From: Ariolimax columbianus
Taxonomy: Eukaryota > Mollusca > Gastropoda > Stylommatophora > Arionidae
Assembly (NCBI GenBank): GCA_036924085.1
Contig: JAVGWX010000025.1
Coordinates: 30,446,921-30,510,920, forward strand
DNA: 64,000 nt
Reading direction: 5' to 3'
The notes under the pieces: generated by a model
Told to the model about the DNA's origin: nothing
What the model saw: only the letters and a program-made list of their open reading frames with translations
Database searches by the model: none
Translations under genes and position numbers: made by a program
Shown: piece after piece, positions 57,665 through 64,000 of the stretch
Numbering within the stretch: the first letter of the stretch is position 1
How the letters are laid out: each line of letters opens with the position of its first letter

Positions 57665-58258
57665 GCTGCGGGAAGGGGCAGATGGTTCTGTCTGATAGGC
57701 AATGGGATAAGTGTTTCATCTGTACGGCGGGAAGAGGCAGGTGATTCTGTCTGACAGGTGATGTGAAAAGTGTTTCATCTGTACGGCGGGAAGAGGCAGG
57801 TGATTCTGTCTGACAGGTGATGTGATATGTGTTTCAACTATACGGCGGGAAGAGGCAGGTGATTCTGTCTGACAGGTGATGTGATAAGTGTTTCATCTGT
57901 ACGGCGGGAAGAGGCAGGTGATTCTGTCTGACAGGTGATGTGATAAGTGTTTCATCTGTACGGCGGGAAGAGGCAGGTGATTCTGTCTGACAGGTGATGT
58001 GATAAGTGTTTCAACTATACGGCGGGAAGAGGCAGGTGATTCTGTCTGACAGGTGATGTGATATGTGTTTCAACTATACGGCGGGAAGAGGCAGGTGATT
58101 CTGTCTGACAGGTGATGTGATATGTGTTTCATCTGTACGGCGGGAAGAGGCAGATGGTTCTGTCTGACAGGTGATGTGATATGTGTTTCATCTGTACGGC
58201 GGGAAGAGGCAGATGGTTCTGTCTGACAGGTGATGTGATATGTGTTTCATCTATATGT
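57665..58258. repeat. 59-bp minisatellite, about 10 copies
   Basis: The unit holds acggcgggaagaggcaggtg, attctgtctgacaggtgatg and tgataagtgtttcatctgt. Alternatives are gataagtg/gatatgtg, catctgt/aactata and caggtgat/cagatggt. Variant order suggests block duplication of two units. Confidence 0.92.
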
Positions 58259-58294
58259 CGTGTGATGTATACGATTCTAGCTGACAGTCAATGG

Positions 58295-58590
58295 AATGAA
58301 TAACTTAACTAAACTTAACATCTTTATACTGGTTTAGAATATTCTGCAGAGTCTGTATACAACTACAACCAGTTTCATTTACATGTCCTTGCTCTAAATC
58401 CTATACGCATTCAATCTATTCTTAAATGCATTAATTGTCCCTGCCACCACTACTTCCTATGGCAATGCATTCCACGCATTCAACACATTCTGACTTAAAA
58501 AAATATTTTCTAATATCTAATCTGGAACTTTCTTTAGTTAATTTCTAGCTATGTCAATGTTGGTGAAGATTATGTTGAGATATAAGGACA
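58295..58590 (-). pseudogene. CR1-like LINE 3' end fragment
   Basis: On the minus strand, KYFF-like, 'FSQNVVNAWNA', then 'VVVAGTINAFKNRLNAYRI' follow in one mostly open stretch with stops. This is the typical ORF2 end of CR1/L2-type LINEs. A homologue in the opposite orientation is at 38370-38575. Confidence 0.6.
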
Positions 58591-59040
58591 GATACCAGTT
58601 GAATAATTAATGGTTTTCAACGGGGTACCTTTATTGACAATGTCAAAGAAAAAGGCCATTCTTGACCAATTTATTGACATGCCCTTGTCTATGTTTTCTT
58701 TTACAGGTTTTGATTATTGTTTGGTTTAAATCAAAATATTTTTCAGTTTTAAGTAAATCTAACCCTGGTCTTCTTGGTTTCTCTCTACTGGGCTTTCCAT
58801 CATTTTAATTATAACCACTATTTTAATCTTCTATATCTGAACCACTCAGCAGTGAGATCTCAAAAACAACCCTAAATTATTCTGCATTGTATCTTTTTGG
58901 TCGAGTGATTGAAGTGGTCTGTCTTGTTCGCCTATCGTAATCAATGAGCATCACTTTGTTAGCATTCACTGCAACTTTGTTAGCATTCACTATTGGCATG
59001 AATTCGAAGATGGCTAAATAGGTCAATCGGAGACCTGAAT
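58591..59040. other. No recognisable feature
   Basis: AT-rich sequence without a supported gene or element. Confidence 0.4.
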
Positions 59041-60050
59041 TGTCTGTTGAATTTAGTACAAGGAAATAGGACACCATCTACTATTGGGGTTCATCACTGC
59101 CCACGAATAGATGTCACCTTGCAATGGATCCCTGGACATAGTGGACTACTAGGGAACGAGATGGCCCACAGATTGGCAAAAACAGGAGCATCGAAACAAC
59201 ATTTGGGTAGACCCTGCAGTAACCACTCAGTAAAACGAAGTATCAAGAATAAAACTCGGGAAATCTAGATGGACAGGTGGGCGGGGAGAACAACAGGTCG
59301 CAGTGAATTTAGTGACATGTCACAGCTAAAATGTAACTATGACATAAATAAACTACAAAGAAGAAATCAAAGTCTCGTCTTTCAGTTACGAACAGGACAC
59401 ACATGAGTCAATAGCCACTTGAACCGCATCTAGAGCTAGATACATGACCAAATGGGAAACCGAACATACTGGCTACACCAAAAACGATGCCTATTACCAG
59501 TTGAACAGAAGAGAGCAGATCGTGGTCTTCAGACTTCGCACTGGCCACAATAGACTGAGGTACCACCTATTCAACAAATTGAAGATAGGTGGCACTGACG
59601 AATGCCCGTGTGGTACCGGGAAAATTACCGCTGAACATTTGCTGCAAAACTGCCCGACATACGAGGATCAGAGAGAGCAGATGTGGCCATCACCAATGGC
59701 AACACTAGACAATCTCTATGGCAGTGTCGACAGCCTCAGGATGACGGCTGCTTTTTTCGAAAAAATAAATGTTACTGTCTGACTGCGTACGATGAAGAAG
59801 AAGAAGAAGAAGAAGAACCGCATCAATCCCCAGCAACTGCCCTTGTGCAGACATTGCTCTCATCCTGATGAAACAGTTCGACACCTACTCATTGCGGACA
59901 TAAGGAAAAGACTCTTCCAAGCACTGCCTACAATTGCCAACACACTGTACGGAGCAGTGAAACAACTGAAGAAGACCTGTATCTATATAAGAATGACATT
60001 GGGCTGCCAAGACTAGGCCTGCTCAGCAGGTATGGGATAAAAACTACAAC
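59041..60050 (+). pseudogene. RNase H LINE (LINE-L), interrupted by LINE-J copy 2
   Basis: The part 59041-59430 encodes RNase H with 'VTLQWIPGHSGLLGNEMAHR' (HxGxxGNxxA; the last Asp is His, so inactive) and, in another frame, 'NQSLVFQLRTGHT'. The text breaks at 59430 inside 'NSHLNRI' and resumes after the inserted element at 59815 with 'RINPQQLPLCRHCSHPDETV', 'TLYGAVKQLKKTCIYIRM' and a (CAA)n-like tail at about 60035. The repeated gaaccgcatc at both edges of the insert lets the original reading be followed across it. The same 3' end occurs at 13475-13745. Premature stops (for example after KTREI) make it a pseudogene. Confidence 0.8.
59431..59814 (+). mobile_element. LINE-J copy 2, inserted into LINE-L
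   Basis: A 384-bp, heavily 5'-truncated LINE-J insertion with a (GAA)n tail. The 10-bp direct repeat gaaccgcatc flanks it (59421-59430 and 59815-59824). The frame is open from ARYMTKWETEHTGYTKND through the knuckle 'CPCGTGKITAEHLLQNC' to the stop after KINVTV. It is about 95% identical by eye to copy 1 (39684-40402), so both are fairly recent. Confidence 0.88.
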
Positions 60051-60440
60051 AACAACTAAAACTTGGTTGTCGATGGATTGATGTGAGCAGACTTGCGATG
60101 CGATCGTCTTTGGATAACTTCATTAATTCTTGGTGCCTCACGTCTCTGAACACCCTCAGGTATAGTGCTGCGCCAGTCTGGGTGGTTCTTCCCCAGTCAT
60201 CATTGTTAATACCGCACTGCATCAGTGATCTCTTTTGAGTGTGTCCTTGTACCTTTTCCGCTGCCCGCCTCTTGCTCTCTTGCCATCTTGAAGTTCACCA
60301 TAGAGCAGCATTTTTGGTAGACGTTGATCCGGCATGCGTACCACATGACCAGCCCATCTCAGCCGTGCTGCACATATCGCGCTAACACGTCTGTTTTTTG
60401 TACCATACATTGTCATCTAATCCTCAGTAGTTTCCGCAGG
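60013..60440 (-). pseudogene. LINE ORF2 C-terminus (LINE-M)
   Basis: The minus frame 60416-60222 begins near '[20 protein letters not shown]' and continues [20 protein letters not shown], with [13 protein letters not shown]. After a one-frame shift at 60222 the next frame carries on with 'MQCGINNDDWGRTTQTGAAL' and 'HQELMKLSKDDRIASLL'. This is the tail after the RT in LINE ORF2, as at 1470-1985, but without the terminal zinc finger. Confidence 0.7.
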
Positions 60441-60539
60441 TCGTCCATGTGGTAGTGGCTGTGGTCTAAGTAGAATCAGTCAATATGTGTGAGAAATTAG
60501 CTACACCTTGTAGAATGAAACAAATCTCGTCTTCAACTG

Positions 60540-60592
60540 CGTCTTCTTGTTCTTTTTTTTCTTCTTCTTCTTCTTCGTCGTCGTCTTCTTCT

Positions 60593-60624
<32 letters not shown>

Positions 60625-60652
60625 ATCTTCTTCTTCTTCTGCGTTTAGCTTT
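60540..60652. repeat. (TTC)n microsatellite
   Basis: ttcttctt-rich tract with a few cgtcgt changes. Poly-Ser/Glu frames on both strands are artefacts. Confidence 0.92.
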
Positions 60653-60664
60653 TTGGTCATGGTT

Positions 60665-60785
60665 GATCTGTAGTCAAAATGTGCAGAACTCTCCAGGCCC
60701 GTTTGGCAGCCCTACAGCTTTTGTGTCAGCCCAGCTCCTTCTGGCCAGGTTTGGCATCGGAGGTTTCTATATGCTGGATGGCGGA
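60665..60785 (-). pseudogene. Fragment of the RNase H LINE at 6415-7130
   Basis: Plus-strand run 'ctctccaggcccgtttggca', 'gccctacagcttttgtgtca' and 'ctggccaggtttggcatcgg', then aggtttct, matches 6455-6545. It is the same LINE 3' region, reverse orientation, too short and changed to be coding. Confidence 0.55.
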
Positions 60786-60900
60786 CCTAGACACTAGACC
60801 GGTCAGTCACAACATACTGACCAGGCTGTCGTGTCACGGTCAAACACAACATGCTGACCAGGCTGTCGTGTCACGGTCAGACACAGTATACTGACCAAGA
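60786..60900. repeat. Degenerate copies related to the 38-bp satellite
   Basis: Three copies of a ~40-bp motif with ggtca(g/a)(t/a)cacaacat(a/g)ctgaccag and gctgtcgtgtca. The 'ggtca…aca…tactgacca' pattern matches the 38-bp satellite unit and the dimer at 5385-5572. As at 5573, Rep-D follows directly. Confidence 0.5.
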
Positions 60901-60904
60901 CCAC

Positions 60905-61180
60905 TATCTCTCTTCAAAATAGAGTTCACTGGAAGAAGGATGAAGAGATGTGGATCGACGTGATCCCCGTTGTAGTGAGCGTCAAGCAGATGAAGCCAAG
61001 AATAGCACAACCACCTGGAGGACAGCAGCCCTCCTCAACCGGCTGGAGAAACGTGGTCCGCCTTCATCAGCTTGTTCATGACGTGAGGAAAACCATTGCA
61101 ACCAGCCACTAAACGCCCTCTTTAGAGCGAACATAAGAATACAGTTACTCATCGAAAGCATTCAACAACAACAACAACAT
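60905..61180 (+). repeat. Rep-D copy with (CAA)n tail
   Basis: 'gagatgtggatcgacgtgat', 'caagcagatgaagccaagaa', 'tagcacaaccacctggagga', 'gacgtgaggaaaaccattgc' and 'aaccagccactaa', ending with caacaacaacaacatcaa. It matches 17640-17884 and 15096-15240. It follows satellite-like sequence just as the Rep-D fragment at 5573 does, so the pair may be parts of one element. Confidence 0.6.
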
Positions 61181-61425
61181 CAATAAACTACGTGTTCCAT
61201 TTACCGGGCATTCCCATTCTACAATCACATATTTTGGGCTACTTTTGTAAATTATCATTTCTATTTTTAGCTGTCGAATATATTTGTTACTGACACTTCC
61301 GTTGATGCAAAGTTATGCAACAATTGTGTCAGGTAGAAGTTACGTAAACTCGGAGATAAACGTAGATGGTACGTACATTTTAGGTATATGTACACGTAGC
61401 GGAGTTGTAAATTTCAATTGTGTGT
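61181..61425. other. No recognisable feature
   Basis: No exon or element recognised. Confidence 0.4.
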
Positions 61426-61429
61426 ACAT

Positions 61430-61582
61430 GTGTCTGTGGGGTTGTGTTCTGTTCTGTAGCTGTGGGGTTGGTTGTGTCCTGTTCTGTGGTTGTGGGGTTG
61501 TGTCCTGTTCTGTGGCTGTTGAGGTTGTGTCCTGTTCTGTTGCTGTGGAGGTTGTGTCCGGTTCTGTGGCTGCGGAGATGGT
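61430..61582. repeat. ~33-36-bp minisatellite, about 4-5 copies
   Basis: The unit contains gttgtgtcctgttctgtggc and tgtggg (or tgttga, tgtgga). Unit length varies by a few bases. Plus-strand frames read CSVAV-type repeats. Confidence 0.8.
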
Positions 61583-61625
61583 ATTTAGCTGACAATGTTT
61601 GAGTTACTGGTGTCGTATCCTGCTC

Positions 61626-61919
61626 GGTCGTGGTCTTTAGACTCCGCACAGGCCACACCAGACTGAGGTACCATCTATTCAATAAACTGAAGATAGGTGG
61701 CACTGACGAATGCACTTGTGGTACAGGGAAAATGACCGCTGAACATCTGCTGCAAAACTGCCCGATATACGAGGACCAGAGAAAGCACATGTGACCATCA
61801 CCAGTGGCAACACTAGACAAGCTCTATAGCAGTGTTGACAGCCTCAGGATGACTGCTGCTTTTTTCGAAAAAATACAGGTTGACGTCTGACAGCTTACGA
61901 AGAAGAAGAAGAAGAAGAA
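61626..61919 (+). pseudogene. LINE-J copy 3, 5'-truncated insertion
   Basis: A 294-bp insertion flanked by the 11-bp direct repeat gtatcctgctc (61615-61625 and 61920-61930), ending in (GAA)n. It starts within the FRLRTGH block, keeps the knuckle 'CTCGTGKMTAEHLLQNC', then has a TGA in place of a Trp codon near 61793, and ends at the same TGA as the other copies (KIQVDV). Dead by truncation and nonsense change. Confidence 0.87.
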
Positions 61920-61930
61920 GTATCCTGCTC

Positions 61931-62084
61931 CTCCATTGATCGACACCGGTTTGAGCTCCTTTTTTTTCTCCTCCTATTCTTTTTCGTCCATTTCTTTTTC
62001 TTTTCTTCCTCTTTTTCTTCTTCGCCCTTTTCTTTTACATCTTCTTCTTCATCATCCTATTCTTCTACTTCGACGTCGTCGCGT
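61931..62084. repeat. Pyrimidine-rich degenerate (TTC)n tract
   Basis: ctccttttttttctcctcct-type sequence, low complexity. Confidence 0.75.
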
Positions 62085-62215
62085 CAGTTCTCAATCTCCC
62101 CCTACCAAGCCATGAACGTTCTCAATCTCCTGCTACCAAGCCCTGAACGTTCTCAAACTCCCGACAGCAAACCCTGAACCTTCTCAAACTCCCGCTACCA
62201 AAGCGCTCTGTGGGT
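62085..62215 (+). repeat. ~33-bp tandem array of the Rep-C 5' end
   Basis: Four copies of a unit with ttctcaatctcc(c/t)gctacc and aagccctgaacg. Same origin and same unit as the array at 9728-9845. Confidence 0.78.
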
Positions 62216-63196
62216 GCATCTCTGTGGTGTAAGCCTGGCTGCTGAATTTGGAGAACCTGGGCTGCCCAAACTGCAGGATCCCCCTCTCGGCCTCGCTGGT
62301 ATAATCCAAAGGAATGCAAAGCATGACAATTTGGCACCCGCTCAGCTGCAGGAGCTGCCGGAATGAGTTCGCAATTTTGAAACCATCCGCCTTAGGTGCT
62401 ATCACTCCGGATTTTCTGTCTGGGTTTACTCCCGTAGCCCTACCCTCTACGGGGGTTTCCATAAGGCAATGGAGCCGTTGCCTGCAGATGCTAGTTACTC
62501 GAGACATCCGATGATACTCTCATCGTCACAAGACTAGCCAGCACTCTCTTGCACTTGTGGGTTTAAATCAGAGTTCCTCCTCTCCTAGGCGAACTGCATG
62601 AACAGGCTAACGAGCTTCGTCTAGCCGGGTTTAGAGTTTACCTTGTCTTAGATTGGTTGCCAACCAAGGCTAATGAGCCTAATCTGCCCGGCCAGTTAAA
62701 CCGCCGGGTACTCGGTCGCGCCCCACAGCAGGCTCTGTAAGATACAGGAGGCCCCTCATGAAGGTGCTGCTTGGGACACAATTGTAGTAGAGGCCATTGG
62801 CGTGAAAACTCCTGCCCGGCAAGCCGAACAATCAATCCAGCGGCGATCTCTACACCTGGAAAGGAGAAGCTATATCTGACGCTTAACTTTCTTTTATCGA
62901 GTGGGACGTCCAGCCATGACCTCGCTACCCCTCCCCCTCCCCAACACGCTTCATAAAAATACCAACAACCACAGACAAACCCACTGCTGCCTTTATATTC
63001 AAGTTTAAAGAGAACGCACATTCGACCATCGTCAAAAACATTTATAAACAAGCTCTATCATTGCCTCTTTCCTTCTTGTCAGACGATAGCAAGTTGTGCT
63101 TTAAGAAAAAATTCGATTTAAATTCACTCCATGACGGGAACGAATGTGACTCGTAAGACCAATCAGGGCAGAGAAGCGTCTTCCACAGAAGAAAAA
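62216..63196. other. Unrecognised, relatively GC-rich sequence
   Basis: Shows two spaced copies of a ~26-bp motif (aggctaacgagcttcgtctagccggg and a variant) at about 62600 and 62668. Frames of 107 and 137 codons on the minus strand have no recognised motif. It may be an unknown dispersed repeat, but no second copy is present in this window to prove it. Confidence 0.35.
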
Positions 63197-63760
63197 TCAA
63201 AACTGTTTGCGTGGCTTGGTGTGTCTTTTCAAACTCTGAGTCATTAGCCTATCAGCAATCAGTATCTCCTTTGTCTGCATTCCATGCTTAATCCTTCCCC
63301 TACATGTAACACGATCCATGGCGGCCCATTCCCATGATTCCAAATCGATTTCCGCATCATTTATATCCCGCTTGCATACATCCTTGTACCGATTTAGTTG
63401 CCGGCCCCCAGGCATTTTCCCAACTGTAAAAGTAAAGTAACCCATAGCATTACTGCCGTAGGGGTTTGAGGTGTTACCGATCTCACATTTCGAAAGCTCG
63501 GCTATATGAGAGCGGTAGCCGTCTCCTCTCCCGGACTGAATCGGTACCCATTTAAGGCTGGGTCGACCCCGGAGCCATTGCGGTCTGAAAAACATTACCG
63601 CCTCAACTGGGAAATGAGCCCAGGACCACTCAGATGCGAAGCAGCGCGCAAACCACTCGCCCCCCCCCTCCCCATCTGTAATTCCCCATAAAAGAAGATC
63701 TTTCGGTATTCTGCTGTCACACATTGTTGAGTGTGTCCCATCCATCTTCGAAGACTAAGC
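63197..63760 (-). pseudogene. LINE ORF2 C-terminus (LINE-M type) split by a SINE
   Basis: The minus frame 63745-63197 is open for 182 codons only because the SINE inside it happens to have no stop. Its two ends are LINE-like: 'MCDSRIPKDLLLWGI' (compare RMxDxRLPKxLLYGEL in LINE-M) at about 63715-63680, and after the insert 'GGRQLNRYKDVCKRDINDAE' with 'LESWEWAAMDRVTCRGRIKH' at about 63415-63290. The order matches the 60013-60416 copy, where the two blocks are adjacent. Confidence 0.62.
63430..63675 (-). mobile_element. tRNA-like SINE inserted in the LINE-M remnant (SINE-E)
   Basis: Minus strand: 'gcgagtggtttgcgcgctgc' resembles an A box and 'gggctcatttccc' a degenerate B-box arm. Then follows a body of about 170 bp and a T/A-rich end. 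It sits between two LINE blocks that are contiguous elsewhere. Short direct repeats ctgtaa (63424-63429 and 63676-63681) may be the target-site duplication. No other copy is present in this window. Confidence 0.5.
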
Positions 63761-64000
63761 ATGGAAAAGTTCGTTCAGTGCCTGTTCTCTCCAACACCTC
63801 AGCGTTAGGGTTCTTGTCCTGCCATCCAACTCCCAAGGTTAATCCCAGACACCTCATGTGAAAGCTCTATGGAGATTCACACAATTACAGACTGATCACT
63901 GTTTTATTTTTGATATTGTCAATTTGACGCCCGAAAGCGCACAAAGACGAATAAGCAAATATTTAACCTGTAGCACTCCAATGTCCTGTCTCTTTGAACC
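63761..64000. other. No recognisable feature
   Basis: No exon, repeat or element recognised to the window end. Confidence 0.4.

Noticed and set aside
62184..63051. Two minus-strand frames of 107 and 137 codons as genes
   Set aside because: No recognised motif, no splice or start support, and the sequence looks like an unclassified dispersed repeat.

Overview
This is a stretch of animal nuclear genome. It has no bacterial-type operons. It is dominated by decayed non-LTR retrotransposons, tRNA-derived SINEs and very large tandem arrays, and it holds a few isolated exons with GT/AG splice sites and matching reading phase. The LINE types (RNase H-bearing I/Jockey-like, RTE-like and CR1-like 3' ends) suggest an invertebrate, perhaps a gastropod mollusc such as a sacoglossan sea slug. 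The species guess rests on remembered similarity, not on a search. One 100-base run of N (36401-36500) shows it is an assembly scaffold.

Layout. 0-5.4 kb: a SINE, pieces of four LINEs and a 39-bp minisatellite. 5.4-9.6 kb: a degenerate satellite dimer, a 97-bp array made from the end of a LINE, a ~53-bp array and a reverse-transcriptase pseudogene that the array cuts off. 9.7-20.2 kb: several copies of one dispersed repeat (Rep-C/Rep-D), a palindrome, more LINE ends, a piggyBac-like remnant, a 33-bp array of 1.46 kb, and two exons (14600-14705, 20079-20147) of a plus-strand gene. 21.3-36.4 kb: one 15-kb array of a 27-bp unit, running into the gap. 36.9-45.8 kb: a minus-strand gene with three well-supported exons and one probable small exon, predicting a Cys-rich ectodomain, one membrane span and a cytoplasmic tail. 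Its introns are packed with SINEs, LINEs and arrays. 45.9-54.6 kb: an 8.7-kb array of a 38-bp unit with nested segmental duplications. 54.6-64 kb: Rep-C copies, a 33-bp array grown from inside Rep-C, a 59-bp array, nested LINE insertions with clear target-site duplications, and LINE/SINE remnants.

The main result is a recurring link between transposable elements and satellites. Several arrays either use a recognisable piece of a local element as their unit (6.0, 9.7, 41.7, 56.0 and 62.1 kb, and the 38-bp satellite through dispersed relatives) or begin exactly at the 3' end or break point of an element (3.9, 8.9, 18.2, 21.4 and 42.8 kb). The huge open frames across the arrays are products of repeat composition and should not be taken as proteins. 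The two multi-exon host genes are the likely real coding content. Their exons are short and would be missed by ORF length alone.
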